A DNA stretch of 64,000 nucleotides from Nitrosomonas sp. (lineage in GTDB: Bacteria > Pseudomonadota > Gammaproteobacteria > Burkholderiales > Nitrosomonadaceae). The position numbers and the translations under genes were made by a program. The stretch lies in assembly GCA_019745325.1 (NCBI GenBank), contig JAIETK010000001.1:248001-312000 (forward strand). The letters run 5' to 3'. Numbering within the stretch: the stretch's first letter is position 1; every line of letters begins with the position of its first letter. Positions 35,779-45,816 of the stretch are shown here, piece after piece. The notes under the pieces are model-generated. The model was not told the DNA's origin, made no database searches, and saw only the letters and a program-made list of their open reading frames with translations.

Positions 35779-36627
35779 ATGGACGAACCCCCACCTAAAA
35801 GCGGCTGGTTTGAACGGCTTGGCGCATTGCTGATCCGCAAACCGGAAGACCGCGAACAACTGATTACCCTGTTACACTCCGCTTTTGAGCGCAATTTACT
35901 CGATTCCGACGCGCTCAGCATGATCGAAGGCGTCATGCAAGTTTCCGAAATGCAGGCCCGCGATATCATGGTGCCGCGCTCGCAGATGGACATCGTTAAC
36001 ATCAGCAAGAAACCCGAGCATTTCATTCCGTTTGTGATTGAAGCCGCGCATTCGCGTTTTCCGGTGATCGAAAGCGACGAAGACGAGATCATCGGCATTT
36101 TGCTGGCGAAAGACTTGCTGCGTTATTATGCCGATCCCGAAGAATTCAATATCCGCGACATGTTGCGCCCGGCGGTTTTTATCCCGGAATCGAAGCGCTT
36201 GAATGTGTTGCTGAAAGAATTCCGCAGCAACCGCAATCACATGGCGATCGTCGTCAACGAATACGGCGGCGTGGCCGGTTTGGTGACGATTGAGGATGTG
36301 CTCGAACAGATCGTCGGTGAAATCGAGGACGAATACGATTTCAACGAAGAAGAGGACAACATTGTGATGGAAGCGGACGGACGCTACCGCGTCAAAGCGA
36401 TTACCGAGATCGAAAACTTCAATGACGTGTTGGGCGCGAATTTCAGCGATGAAGATTTCGATACCATCGGCGGCTTGGTGTTGAACAAGTTCGGCCGCGT
36501 GCCGGACCGCAACGAGTCGGTGGTGATCGAGCCGTTCAAGTTCACCGTGCAGCGCGTTGATAGCCGCCGCTTGCATGTTCTCAAAGTGGAAAAACTTGCG
36601 GCACCTGCCGAGTCCCCGGCAAAATAA
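35779..36627 (+). CDS. corC: CorC/YbeX-type CBS-domain protein
   Basis: A 282-residue protein with two CBS domains (about 65-185) and a C-terminal CorC_HlyC domain (about 200-275). There is no membrane segment, as in YbeX. CorC has been linked to magnesium/cobalt efflux, and YbeX more recently to ribosome function; its place next to ybeY favours the latter or both. Motifs RDIMVPRSQMDIV and VNEYGGVAGLVTIEDVLEQIVGEI are intact. Confidence 0.92.
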   Translation: MDEPPPKSGWFERLGALLIRKPEDREQLITLLHSAFERNLLDSDALSMIEGVMQVSEMQARDIMVPRSQMDIVNISKKPEHFIPFVIEAAHSRFPVIESDEDEIIGILLAKDLLRYYADPEEFNIRDMLRPAVFIPESKRLNVLLKEFRSNRNHMAIVVNEYGGVAGLVTIEDVLEQIVGEIEDEYDFNEEEDNIVMEADGRYRVKAITEIENFNDVLGANFSDEDFDTIGGLVLNKFGRVPDRNESVVIEPFKFTVQRVDSRRLHVLKVEKLAAPAESPAK

Positions 36628-36672
36628 CGGGATTATCCCGATAACTTCTGTACGTTCGTTGCGTGTCCGAAC

Positions 36673-38460
36673 ATGTCCAAAATCACTACTCGCTCGTATG
36701 ATCTGCAATCGTTCGAGACGCTCCGCGGCAACGGCTTGCCGCCGGTGCTGGCGCGTATTTACGCCGCGCGCGGCATCGATCATCCGGGGCAGCTGGAAAC
36801 CGAGCTGACGCAACTGATTCCATTCACGGAACTGAAAAATATCGTAACCACCGCCGCTTTTCTCGCGGATGCTATCGCGGAACACAAGCGTTTGCTGATT
36901 ATCGCCGACTACGATTCCGACGGCGCGACTGCATGCGCGGTCGGCATCCGCATTTTGCGCAAATTGGGCGCAATCGTCGATTACCTGGTGCCGAACCGGT
37001 TTGAATTCGGCTACGGTTTGACGCCGGAAATCGTGCAACTGGCTCACGAAACCAAGCAGCCGGATATCCTGATTACGGTGGATAACGGCATCGCCAGCGC
37101 TGCCGGCGTTGACGAAGCCAACCGTTTGGGCATGCAAGTGGTCGTTACCGATCACCATCTGCCCGGCGACGAATTGCCCGATGCGGTTGCCATCATCAAT
37201 CCTAATCAACCGGGCTGTCCGTTTCCGAGCAAGAATATCGCCGGTGTCGGCGTCATTTTCTATCTGATGCTGGCGTTGCGCGCGGAATTGCGGCAACGCG
37301 GCGCGTTCGGACCCGCGTTGCCGGAACCGAATCTGGCCGGTTTTCTCGATCTGGTTGCGCTGGGCACGGTTGCCGATGTGGTCAAGCTCGACAGTAATAA
37401 CCGGATTCTGGTGCAGCAAGGCTTGCAGCGGATCCGCAAAGGCCGTGCTTGTACCGGGATCAATGCCTTGATCGAAGTGTCGCGGCGCGATTTCCGGCAG
37501 CTATCGACGTATGAATTGGGATTTATGCTCGGGCCGCGTTTGAATGCCGCCGGACGTTTGGACGATATGTCGCTTGGCATCGAATGCCTGATTACCGATG
37601 ATGAAGCGTACGCCGCCAACATTGCCAAGCAATTGGATGATCTGAACCGGCAGCGTCGCGAAATCGAATCGGACATGCAAGATAGCGCGTTGCTCAAGCT
37701 CGACGAGCAGCTTAAAAACCGCCGTACGGAATTTCAAACTGCCTATAGCATCTGTTTGTTTGATCACGATTGGCATCAAGGTGTGATCGGTATTCTGGCG
37801 TCGCGCATCAAGGATAAATATCACCGGCCGGTGATCATTTTCGCGCCCGGCAACGACGGCGAGCTGAAGGGTTCCGGGCGGTCGATCAATGGCTTTCATT
37901 TGCGTGATGCGTTAGATCTGGTATCGAAACAACATCCCGGATTGCTGCGTAAATTCGGCGGTCACGCCGCCGCTGCGGGATTAACCATCCAGAATAACGA
38001 TTTCGAAGCATTTCACGAAGCGTTTGAGCAAGTCGCGCAAACCTTGCTGACGCCTGCCGATTTGACGCGCGTGATCGAAACCGACGGCGATCTGGAACTG
38101 GCCGATATCAATCTGGAGCTGGTGCAATCGCTCGAACATCAGGTGTGGGGGCAAGGTTTTCCGCAGCCCTCATTTAATGCGCGTTTCTATGTTGAAAGTC
38201 AGCGCATCGTCGGCGAAAAACACCTGAAGCTGAAATTGCGCAAACTAATATCGGGTAATCAGGATCAAGCGGTGCGGAAACCACAAAAATCGGCGGAATC
38301 GTTCGACGGCATTTTGTTTTTTCATCACGATCCGCTGCCGGATTTGATCGATGCGGTTTATCGCTTGCAGATCAATGAATATAATGGCAAGACATCCTTG
38401 CAATTCCTGCTGGAACATTGGTTTCACGCAGATCAACCGGTAACTGGCGATGCACACTGA
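36673..38460 (+). CDS. recJ: Single-stranded-DNA-specific exonuclease RecJ
   Basis: A 595-residue 5'-3' exonuclease of the DHH superfamily, acting in recombination and mismatch repair. Metal-binding motifs are DYDSDG (79-84), VDN (136-138), DHH (160-162) and GGHAAAAG. The length is close to the family's usual ~570. It follows corC with 45 bases between and its end overlaps the next gene by 11 bases. Confidence 0.94.
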   Translation: MSKITTRSYDLQSFETLRGNGLPPVLARIYAARGIDHPGQLETELTQLIPFTELKNIVTTAAFLADAIAEHKRLLIIADYDSDGATACAVGIRILRKLGAIVDYLVPNRFEFGYGLTPEIVQLAHETKQPDILITVDNGIASAAGVDEANRLGMQVVVTDHHLPGDELPDAVAIINPNQPGCPFPSKNIAGVGVIFYLMLALRAELRQRGAFGPALPEPNLAGFLDLVALGTVADVVKLDSNNRILVQQGLQRIRKGRACTGINALIEVSRRDFRQLSTYELGFMLGPRLNAAGRLDDMSLGIECLITDDEAYAANIAKQLDDLNRQRREIESDMQDSALLKLDEQLKNRRTEFQTAYSICLFDHDWHQGVIGILASRIKDKYHRPVIIFAPGNDGELKGSGRSINGFHLRDALDLVSKQHPGLLRKFGGHAAAAGLTIQNNDFEAFHEAFEQVAQTLLTPADLTRVIETDGDLELADINLELVQSLEHQVWGQGFPQPSFNARFYVESQRIVGEKHLKLKLRKLISGNQDQAVRKPQKSAESFDGILFFHHDPLPDLIDAVYRLQINEYNGKTSLQFLLEHWFHADQPVTGDAH

Positions 38461-39709
38461 ATTTACCTTGAACGGGGAATTGGCGGCGCTGCCGCATTTT
38501 ATGACCAGTTTGGCGATCGGCTTGCTGATCGGATTGGAACGCGAGCGGAGCCCCGGTTCTCGCGCGGGGTTAAGAACGTTCGCGTTGGTCGCGCTGTTCG
38601 GCACATTGGCCGCGATGCTGTCGGAAAAAGCCACGCCGTGGCTGCTGCTGGGCGGTTTGTTGATTGTCGGTTTGATGATGGTCGCGGCATATTACCGGGT
38701 CAAAGAAGACAGCGTCGATCCGGGAACCACCACCATCGCCGCCGCATTGGTGTGCTATGGTTTGGGTGCGGCGGTGTGGTACGACAGCGATACGCTGGCG
38801 ATCATGCTGGCCATCATCACCACGGTGTTGCTGTATTTCAAGGCGGAGCTGCACGGCATCACCGCCAAGCTCAGCCGCCGCGACCTGATTTCGGCGCTGC
38901 AATTCGCGGTGCTGACGTTTATCATTCTGCCGGTGTTGCCGGATAAGAATCTGGGGCCTTACGAAGCGATCAATCCGCATCAAATCTGGCTGATGGTGGT
39001 GCTGATCTCAGGTGTCAGTTTGGCCGGTTATGTGGCGATGCAATTGATCGGTCAACGTCACGGCGCGATCCTGGGGTTATTCGGCGGCTTGGTTTCCAGT
39101 ACCGCCACAACATTGGTGTATGCACGCCGCAGCATGGAAAATCAGGATTTTACCCAGCTTGCGGTAGTCGTCATTTTGATCGCCAACCTGACGGTATTGA
39201 TCCGCTTGGCGATTCTCAGCGCGGTGGTTTCACCGGGGATATTGCCGCAATTGCTACCGGTGCTGGGTAGCGGTTTTCTGTGCGGCGCCTGTGTTACAGG
39301 CTATTGGTGGTACCGGTTGAATCAGCAGCAAGAAGTGCCTGTGCCGGAAATTAAAAACCCGACAGAAATCCGTGTAGCCGCGGCTTTCGGTTTAATCTAC
39401 GGCATCGTTTTGTTATGTTCCGCATGGCTTTCGGATGTCGCCGGCAGCGGCGGATTGTATGCTGTCGCACTGATTTCCGGGTTGACCGATGTCGATGCGA
39501 TTACGCTGTCCAGCTTGCGTTTATTTGATTTAGGAAAACGCGAAGCAATCCATGCGATTGTCGCAATTTCGCTGGCATTTTTGTCCAACACCGGCTTCAA
39601 GCTTGGAATGATTTTTTTTATTGGTAACACTGCACTCGCAAGACAATGCGTTTCCGGCATGCTGGCGACTGCGGCCGGTGTCGGTGTGGCATTGCTGTGG
39701 ATGATTTGA
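38450..39709 (+). CDS. MgtC/SapB-family membrane protein with DUF4010
   Basis: A 419-residue polytopic protein with about 12 hydrophobic segments. The N-terminal third has the MgtC/SapB signature (IGLLIGLERER, RTFALVALFG). The rest matches DUF4010 (FGGLVSSTATTLVYARRS, LISGLTDVDAITLSS). The role may be ion or small-molecule transport; it is not experimentally defined for this architecture. The ATG overlaps the recJ end by 11 bases. A hairpin follows the stop directly. Confidence 0.85.
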   Translation: MHTEFTLNGELAALPHFMTSLAIGLLIGLERERSPGSRAGLRTFALVALFGTLAAMLSEKATPWLLLGGLLIVGLMMVAAYYRVKEDSVDPGTTTIAAALVCYGLGAAVWYDSDTLAIMLAIITTVLLYFKAELHGITAKLSRRDLISALQFAVLTFIILPVLPDKNLGPYEAINPHQIWLMVVLISGVSLAGYVAMQLIGQRHGAILGLFGGLVSSTATTLVYARRSMENQDFTQLAVVVILIANLTVLIRLAILSAVVSPGILPQLLPVLGSGFLCGACVTGYWWYRLNQQQEVPVPEIKNPTEIRVAAAFGLIYGIVLLCSAWLSDVAGSGGLYAVALISGLTDVDAITLSSLRLFDLGKREAIHAIVAISLAFLSNTGFKLGMIFFIGNTALARQCVSGMLATAAGVGVALLWMI

Positions 39710-39733
39710 CCGGTGCCTGGCAGGCAATACCGG
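39710..39733. terminator. Hairpin between convergent genes
   Basis: CCGGTGCCT and AGGCAATACCGG pair (three-base bulge) immediately after the DUF4010 stop; TTTTT follows 12 bases later on the plus side. It could serve either or both convergent genes. Confidence 0.5.
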
Positions 39734-39746
39734 CGCATGGGATTTT

Positions 39747-41663
39747 TCAGCGCCTGGATTTAACCGGCACGCGCTCGTTTACCGGCATTCCGGCTAGTGA
39801 TTCAACCGTTTGCGGGTTTTTTGCGGCGCCAGTGCCCGTCCGGTTTCTGGAGCTTTCCGCTGCGGCGATTTCGGCGCGAATTCTGGCAGTAGCGGCGGCA
39901 GTCGCTTCCTTATCTGCTTGCGAGCGTGCAAACAGCGCTTCTTTCGCCATCGATTCCACGGCTTCGCGCGCCGCGGCAACTTCCAATGCGGCGGATTCCA
40001 GGGTGATGCGCTCTTGCATGGCGGCCAGCGCGGCCGATTCTTTCCGGGCCTTTTCCAAGGCAATGCGGGTGGCGTCTTTTTCCGCTTCCAATTGCGCCCT
40101 GGCTTTATTGGTCGCGATGATTTTTGCTTGCGCACGGGTTATCGCCAGCCCGGTAATTTTTTGTTCGATTTGCAAACGCTCGGCAACCGCTTGCTTGGCG
40201 TCGATCATGGCTTTGGCGCGCAGCTCGGCGTCTTCTTGCAAGCGTTGTTCCAAATCCGCCTTTGCGTGGATTTCTTGCGCGATCAGTGCATCCGCTTGAG
40301 CTTTTGCTTCCGCTGCCGTCCGTAATCGTTTTTCTGCGGCTAACCGTTCATTGGCGGCGATTCTGGCAACCTTCTCGGCTTCTTTACGCAATCCGGCTTC
40401 CTTGCAAGCGTCTTCGTCCGCTTGAATCCGTTTTTGGTATGCTTTGGTCGCAGCGGATTCGGCTTTGTTTTTTTCCGTTGCCGTCCGATTGGCGGCTTGT
40501 TCCGCTTGCACAACCGCTTCGGCGGCTGCCAGCGCTTCTGCTGCAAGCTGTATCCGGCGTTCGGTTTCCACAAGCAATTGGGTATCCGCTTGCAGTTTCA
40601 TATTGATGGCATCCGCCGTTGCACGCTCTTTCGCGGCAATGGCTTCCGCTATTTCCGCCGCGGTCTTTTCGGCTTCAGCGCGATCCCGCGCGGCAACGAT
40701 TGCTTGCTGATCCAGTCCGGCCCGGATCCGGGCTTGTTCCGCCGCGGTTGCCTCAGCTCCGGCTTTTTCCAAAGCTGCCCGGGTGGCGGTTGTTTCGGCT
40801 TCCAGTCGTGCTTCTTCTTGTTCTTTGGCTTTGCGCTCGGCATCCAATCGTTCGATTGCTTGCGCTTGCCGTTGTGCTTCTAATGTTGCGCGGGTTCGAA
40901 CGGTTTCCAGTGCTTGCTTTTCCAATTCTTCGCACGCGCGTGCCAGTGCTATTTGTTTTTGCGATTCTTGGATTTTTGCGGCGGCTAATGCGGCGGCGCT
41001 GGTTTCAGCTTCGATTGCCGCAGATGCCGCTAGACGCGCTTCTTCCGCTGCTTTTGCGTGAATTCTGGCGGCTTCGGCCGCTTCATTTTCTTTGAGTGCC
41101 GTTGCATGCGCCAAATCCAGTGCGGCGGCTTCTTGCTCGATACGGTTTTGCGTTTTCTCGATAATCGATGCTTCCGCCTTGATCTTGGCTTCTAGTAATG
41201 CGCTGAGCGCCTTTTCGGCTTTTATCTTTTCATCGGCCAGTATTTTGGCTTTCAATTCCAATTCCCGCCGGGCATTGGCTTCCCGGGCTGCCAATGCCTC
41301 CGCTTTTGCCCTGGCTCTGGCCTGGGCGGTCGCGAGGGTTTCAGCCTGATTTCTTGTCTCTGCCGCGATTCGGGCATTGGCTTCGGCGCGCGCTCTGGCT
41401 TCGGCGGCTACTCGCGCGATATTTTCCGCTTCGATACGCTTATGCGCTTCTTTGATCGCATGATCTTCGGCGCTGAGGCGATCGCGATAGGCGGTGTCGA
41501 GAAGTTGCTTGATTTCGTCAGCCGATGCGAATTGTTGCCGGTTATCCGGCGAAACGCCGGGCGGCGTATCGTCTTCGGGCGCAGCGGTATCTTCACCGAA
41601 ATGAATTTCTTGCGAAGCGGAAAGTTTGCGCAGCGAACTGAAGAGCCGTGACTTGAATGTCAT
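39747..41663 (-). CDS. Long alanine/glutamate-rich coiled-coil protein, function unknown
   Basis: A 638-residue protein that is almost entirely helical coiled coil (about residues 55-600), rich in Ala, Glu, Lys, Arg, with no signal peptide, membrane helix or catalytic motif. The ends are different in character: an N-terminal head with SSLRKLSASQEI and an acidic Pro-rich stretch, and a basic tail ending VPVKSRR. A filament, scaffold or cytoskeletal role is possible by analogy only. It lies between recJ/DUF4010 and fliR, on the same strand as the flagellar genes but 188 bases from fliR, so a flagellar link is conjecture. Confidence 0.7.
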   Translation of the reverse strand: MTFKSRLFSSLRKLSASQEIHFGEDTAAPEDDTPPGVSPDNRQQFASADEIKQLLDTAYRDRLSAEDHAIKEAHKRIEAENIARVAAEARARAEANARIAAETRNQAETLATAQARARAKAEALAAREANARRELELKAKILADEKIKAEKALSALLEAKIKAEASIIEKTQNRIEQEAAALDLAHATALKENEAAEAARIHAKAAEEARLAASAAIEAETSAAALAAAKIQESQKQIALARACEELEKQALETVRTRATLEAQRQAQAIERLDAERKAKEQEEARLEAETTATRAALEKAGAEATAAEQARIRAGLDQQAIVAARDRAEAEKTAAEIAEAIAAKERATADAINMKLQADTQLLVETERRIQLAAEALAAAEAVVQAEQAANRTATEKNKAESAATKAYQKRIQADEDACKEAGLRKEAEKVARIAANERLAAEKRLRTAAEAKAQADALIAQEIHAKADLEQRLQEDAELRAKAMIDAKQAVAERLQIEQKITGLAITRAQAKIIATNKARAQLEAEKDATRIALEKARKESAALAAMQERITLESAALEVAAAREAVESMAKEALFARSQADKEATAAATARIRAEIAAAESSRNRTGTGAAKNPQTVESLAGMPVNERVPVKSRR

Positions 41664-41852
41664 ATGTCGTTAACTAAAGCTTGAAATCGTATCGGGTGCT
41701 GGTATCAGCAGCTTTTACTAAACAGAAAATCACTTTAACAGTTTTCGAGCGATGGGCTTGTGATGATAAGCAGGGGAAAATGTCTGTATATCTTTTGCAA
41801 TGCGAACGGTTGTCCGATTTGCAATAACAGTTTGTAAAGGAAACGGGAATTT

Positions 41853-42650
41853 CTACGGCATATGGATTTCAGTAACATTCGCAATCCCCATCATGAGATC
41901 CAATCCTTCATGCACCAACTGTTCCAGAATGGGGGTATAAAAAGGCATGCTGAGCGCTAGAACCAGAAGTCCGATTGATAAGGTTAACGGGAAGCCAACG
42001 GCGAAAATGTTCAATTGCGGCGCCACCCGGGTCAGGATCCCCAGTGCCAGGTTGGTAATTAATAATGCGGTTAATACCGGGAGAGACAATTGCAAGCCGG
42101 ATTTAAAAATTTCGCTGCCCCATTGCGCCAGTGTCGAAAATGTCGCATTGGTGGTTGCGTCGGTTCCGACGGGTAAGGTACTGAAACTTTGTGAAATCAG
42201 CGCGATCATCATTAAATGACCGTCAATCGCCAAAAATGCGAGACTGGCGATGACTCCGAGAAACCGGCCGATGATATCGATCTGACCGGAATTTTGCGGA
42301 TCGAAGAAAATGGCAAAACCCAACCCCATTTGCAAGCCGATCAGCTCACCGGCCATTTCCACCGCAACAAAAACGATACGCATGACAAAACCGATAGCGA
42401 CGCCAATCAACACTTGCTGCAGCAGAATGATAAGGCCGGCGCCGGACGCGGGGTCAATTTGCGGCAGTGATTTCTCTACCATCGGCATGACCAGGATCGT
42501 GATCATGACCGCCAATCCCAATTTCACCCGAACCGGAATGCTGGGATTTCCCAGAATCGGCGCGGAGGCGATCAAAGCGAGAATGCGGCTGAGCGGCCAT
42601 AGAAAGGTGGCGAGTAATACATTCAGTTCCGCTGTAGAGATATTGATCAT
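41853..42650 (-). CDS. fliR: Flagellar export gate protein FliR
   Basis: A 265-residue membrane protein of the flagellar type III export gate, with six or so hydrophobic segments. Typical blocks are APILGNPSIPVRVKLGLAV, the glycine-rich VMRIVFVAVEMAGELIGLQMG, and ALMLVLALSMPFY-like LLVLALSMPFY. FliR with FliP and FliQ forms the export channel. It is the last gene of the fliLMNOPQR unit; flhB is not adjacent. Confidence 0.94.
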   Translation of the reverse strand: MINISTAELNVLLATFLWPLSRILALIASAPILGNPSIPVRVKLGLAVMITILVMPMVEKSLPQIDPASGAGLIILLQQVLIGVAIGFVMRIVFVAVEMAGELIGLQMGLGFAIFFDPQNSGQIDIIGRFLGVIASLAFLAIDGHLMMIALISQSFSTLPVGTDATTNATFSTLAQWGSEIFKSGLQLSLPVLTALLITNLALGILTRVAPQLNIFAVGFPLTLSIGLLVLALSMPFYTPILEQLVHEGLDLMMGIANVTEIHMP

Positions 42651-42721
42651 GATACGGATTGGTTTACCTGAGCGGTACTGTCACGCATGAATTTGTTCAG
42701 CGAGGCGCAGCCGTGCGGAAG

Positions 42722-42994
42722 TTAACCGACCGCCAGCCACGGGATGCTGGAAAACAATCGTTGCATATAATCCGTCATGATTGCGATCATCCATGGCCCG
42801 GCCAATACCATCACCAGAAACATGACCAATAACTTGGGAATGAACGATAAGGTCATTTCATTGATTTGCGTGGCCGCTTGAAAAATACTGACCAATAAAC
42901 CGGTTGCCAACGCCGACAATAGTAGCGGCGCGGAAATCATGAATGTGATTTCAAGCGCTTGCCGGCCGATTGTCATTGCACCTTCTGGAGTCAT
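42722..42994 (-). CDS. fliQ: Flagellar export gate protein FliQ
   Basis: A 90-residue protein with two membrane helices, starting MTPEGAMTIGRQALEIT and containing ATQINEMTLSFIPK, both typical of FliQ. It forms part of the export channel with FliP and FliR. It lies 13 bases after fliP and 71 before fliR. Confidence 0.94.
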   Translation of the reverse strand: MTPEGAMTIGRQALEITFMISAPLLLSALATGLLVSIFQAATQINEMTLSFIPKLLVMFLVMVLAGPWMIAIMTDYMQRLFSSIPWLAVG

Positions 42995-43007
42995 GATAGG
43001 TTTCCTC

Positions 43008-43862
43008 TTAAGTAAAAAAGCTTTGCGTCAATGAGCCGATAATCATGTGCCAGCCGTCGACCAACACAAAAAGCATTAATTTGAACGGCAATGAAATAAT
43101 CATCGGTGACAGCATCATCATACCCATGGCCATTAACACGCTGGATACCACCAGATCGATGATTAAAAAGGGAATGAATATGACAAAACCGATCTGGAAC
43201 GCCGTTTTCAATTCACTGGTGATATACGCCGGCACCAATAATCTCAGCGGAACGTCATCACGGCTTTCGATTTCCTCACTGCCGGAGATTTGCACGAATA
43301 GCGCCAGATCCGTTTCCCGGGTTTGATGCAGCATAAAAGATTTAATCGGAATGCTGGCTTGTTCGGCAGCTTGCATGATGTTGATTTTATCTTCGGAAAA
43401 CGGCAAATAGGCTTCGTGATAAACCCGGTCGATCACCGGCGACATGATAAAAAAAGTCAGAAACAACGCAATGCCGAGCAACACTTGATTCGGCGGCGAG
43501 GATTGCGTGCCCAGCGCGAGGCGAAGCAGGGACAATACAATGATGATCCGGGTAAAACTCGACATCATCAGCACCACGGCGGGTAGAAATGTCAGAGACG
43601 TTAAAAATATCAGCGTTTGCAGGCTCAAGGTATAGGTTGCGCTGCCATCCGCATTCGGCGAGCTGGTGAATGCCGGGAAGCCGGATTTTTGCGCAAATAC
43701 CGGAACAGCCGCGCAACTGAGACCAATCAATAGTAGCTGCAGCAGCCGGCGTTTTCCCAGGAGGCGGGCATTCGCGCACTGAAGATTCTTAGTCTTGCAG
43801 CGGGCAAAACTCATGCAGCGCAGGAAACCGGTATGGATGGATGCTAAAACTCGATTAAGCAT
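43008..43862 (-). CDS. fliP: Flagellar export gate protein FliP
   Basis: A 284-residue inner-membrane protein with a cleavable signal peptide (ending PVFA) and four membrane helices. Characteristic motifs are [20 protein letters not shown] and [15 protein letters not shown]. The ATG at 43862 is chosen because it overlaps the fliO stop by eight bases; a start at 43904 is open but less likely. FliP assembles first in the export gate. Confidence 0.94.
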   Translation of the reverse strand: MLNRVLASIHTGFLRCMSFARCKTKNLQCANARLLGKRRLLQLLLIGLSCAAVPVFAQKSGFPAFTSSPNADGSATYTLSLQTLIFLTSLTFLPAVVLMMSSFTRIIIVLSLLRLALGTQSSPPNQVLLGIALFLTFFIMSPVIDRVYHEAYLPFSEDKINIMQAAEQASIPIKSFMLHQTRETDLALFVQISGSEEIESRDDVPLRLLVPAYITSELKTAFQIGFVIFIPFLIIDLVVSSVLMAMGMMMLSPMIISLPFKLMLFVLVDGWHMIIGSLTQSFFT

Positions 43863-44286
43863 GTTCTTTATGGATACTCTGATTAAGTTGATCGGCAAAA
43901 GCATCCGCCGCAGGATTCGTTTGAGCGGAGCCGGGGTTTTCTGAAGGCTTCTGCAAGGCGTGCAGCTTATTGACCCGGCCTGGCGCTACGCCCAATACCA
44001 GCCAGGTGTTGTCAATTTCGACCACGACCACGCGTTCTCTCTGGCCGACACCGCTGGCCGCGATAACTTTGATGACGCCCGCGGCGGTTGCCGGTATCAG
44101 CGAAAAGCGCTTCAGCACCCATGCGGCGCCGGCGATGATTATCAGCACCAGCAACAATCCTCCCATCATTTGCAGCATGTTATCCGTGGAAATGACAGAG
44201 GGAGGCGGCACATAATTGGGTTTCCCGGTATCAGCAAACGCCGGGAAAGAAAGCAGCAACAGTAAAGCCGGGTATCGGTTCAGCAT
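43855..44286 (-). CDS. fliO: Flagellar biosynthesis protein FliO
   Basis: A 143-residue protein with a signal-like N-terminus, one strong membrane helix (about 41-60) and a small cytoplasmic domain ([15 protein letters not shown]). FliO assists FliP assembly into the export gate. Sequence conservation in this family is low; the position between fliN and fliP supports the call. Confidence 0.88.
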   Translation of the reverse strand: MLNRYPALLLLLSFPAFADTGKPNYVPPPSVISTDNMLQMMGGLLLVLIIIAGAAWVLKRFSLIPATAAGVIKVIAASGVGQRERVVVVEIDNTWLVLGVAPGRVNKLHALQKPSENPGSAQTNPAADAFADQLNQSIHKEHA

Positions 44287-44295
44287 GATTAATTT

Positions 44296-44817
44296 CTAGC
44301 GGTTGAGTTTGCGGATGCGTTCGCTGGGGGTAATGATGTCGGTCAATCGAATGCCGAATTTGTCATTGACGACCACGACTTCACCTTGCGCGATCAAGCA
44401 ACCGTTAACCAGCACATCCATCGGTTCGCCCGCCATGCCGTCCAGCTCGACCACGGAGCCTTGCGCAAGCTGCAGCAAATTCTTGATGGCAATCTTGGTG
44501 CGGCCCAGTTCAACCGTCATCTGAACAGGAATATCGAGAATCAGATCAATGTCATGGCGCGTGTTATTGTCAGCACTGTCTTTTGAGAATTCCTGAAAAA
44601 CCGATGCCGACGCCGATTGCGTATTAAGTGCCGAGCCGGAAGATTGTGAATCCGATGGATTATTCGTGGCCGATTCTTGCTCGGCCATTGCGGCTGCCCA
44701 ATCATCGGCCGGATTTTCTTCGTTTTGCACATCATTGTGCCCGGCTGCTGTTTGCTCGGCCATTGCGACTGCCCAGTCATCGGTTTCCGCTTGATCGCTG
44801 GTGGTTGGTTCGGTCAT
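44296..44817 (-). CDS. fliN: Flagellar motor switch protein FliN
   Basis: A 173-residue switch protein with a C-terminal SpoA domain (about 90-173; ILDIPVQMTVELGRTK, GEVVVVNDKFGIRLTDI). It forms the base of the C ring with FliM and FliG. The N-terminal extension is longer than usual and holds two copies of one motif: DDWAVAMAEQ (13-22) and DDWAAAMAEQ (38-47). It follows fliM by 11 bases. Confidence 0.94.
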   Translation of the reverse strand: MTEPTTSDQAETDDWAVAMAEQTAAGHNDVQNEENPADDWAAAMAEQESATNNPSDSQSSGSALNTQSASASVFQEFSKDSADNNTRHDIDLILDIPVQMTVELGRTKIAIKNLLQLAQGSVVELDGMAGEPMDVLVNGCLIAQGEVVVVNDKFGIRLTDIITPSERIRKLNR

Positions 44818-44828
44818 GTTCGCTCCAA

Positions 44829-45809
44829 TTAATTTTCAGTTTCCGATTGTGAAATCAGCGTGTTTACTTTTAGCGCATAGCGGCCGTTCATCGTGCCGTA
44901 GCGGCAGTCCAGTACCGGTACGCCGCTGACATTGACGGTAATTGTTTTAGGGATTTCCAGCGGGATAATATCCCCGACTTGCATGCTCAGAATTTGCTCA
45001 AAAGTTACTTTCGTATGCCCAAGATTTGCGACCAATTCCACTTCAGCGCCTTGTACTTGCTGTGACATCAGCTTGATCCAACGCTTATCCACTTCCATGT
45101 GGTCGCCTTGCAACGCGCTATATAAAATATCGCGGATCGGCTCCACCATGGAGTAGGGAATGCATACATGCAATCCGCCGCCTTTGTTTCCCATATCGAT
45201 ATCGAATGTCACGGCAACGACCACTTCGTTCGGTGTGGCGATGGTGGCAAACTGCGGATTCATTTCGGAACGGATGTATTCAAAATTCACTGGATAGACT
45301 GATTTCCAGGATTTCTCGTACTCTTCGAAAACGACATCCAGCAGGCGTTGGATGATCCGTTGTTCGGTTTGCGTGAAGTCTCTGCCTTCAACCCGCGTGT
45401 GATAGCGGCCGTCACCACCGAACAGATTGTCCACGATCAGAAAAATCAGATCGGGATCGAATACCAGTAATGCGGTGCCGCGCAACGGTTTCATATGAAC
45501 CATGTTGAGGTTCGTCGGTACTACCAGGTTGCGCACGAATTCACTGAATTTAATCACTTTGACGGGGCCGACTGCGATGTCGACTGTCCGCCGCATGAAA
45601 TTGAACAAACCGATGCGCAGTAATCGCGCAAAGCGCTCGTTGATGATTTCATAGGTCGGCATCCGTCCGCGAACGATCCGTTCCTGTGTCGCGATGTTGT
45701 AGGGACGGACACCGCCTTTATCTTCTTCTTCCTGAGCCTCATCGCTATCACCCGTTGCACCTTTGAGAAGCGCATCGACTTCTTCTTGTGAGAGGAAATC
45801 TTCGGACAT
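44829..45809 (-). CDS. fliM: Flagellar motor switch protein FliM
   Basis: A 326-residue switch protein. The N-terminal FLSQEEVDALLKG is the CheY-P binding peptide; the middle CheC-like domain holds MKPLRGTALLVFDP, and a SpoA domain ends the protein. With FliG and FliN it sets rotation direction. It lies 7 bases after fliL. Confidence 0.95.
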   Translation of the reverse strand: MSEDFLSQEEVDALLKGATGDSDEAQEEEDKGGVRPYNIATQERIVRGRMPTYEIINERFARLLRIGLFNFMRRTVDIAVGPVKVIKFSEFVRNLVVPTNLNMVHMKPLRGTALLVFDPDLIFLIVDNLFGGDGRYHTRVEGRDFTQTEQRIIQRLLDVVFEEYEKSWKSVYPVNFEYIRSEMNPQFATIATPNEVVVAVTFDIDMGNKGGGLHVCIPYSMVEPIRDILYSALQGDHMEVDKRWIKLMSQQVQGAEVELVANLGHTKVTFEQILSMQVGDIIPLEIPKTITVNVSGVPVLDCRYGTMNGRYALKVNTLISQSETEN

Positions 45810-45816
45810 TTGCGAA

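Noticed and set aside
35896..37419. 507-residue open frame on the minus strand
   Set aside because: It is antisense to corC and recJ, both well recognised; the frame is open because of their codon use, and the translation is rich in His, Gln and Arg without any motif.
40262..40883. Phe/Leu/Arg-rich open frames on the plus strand
   Set aside because: They are shadows of the long coiled-coil gene and lack any domain.
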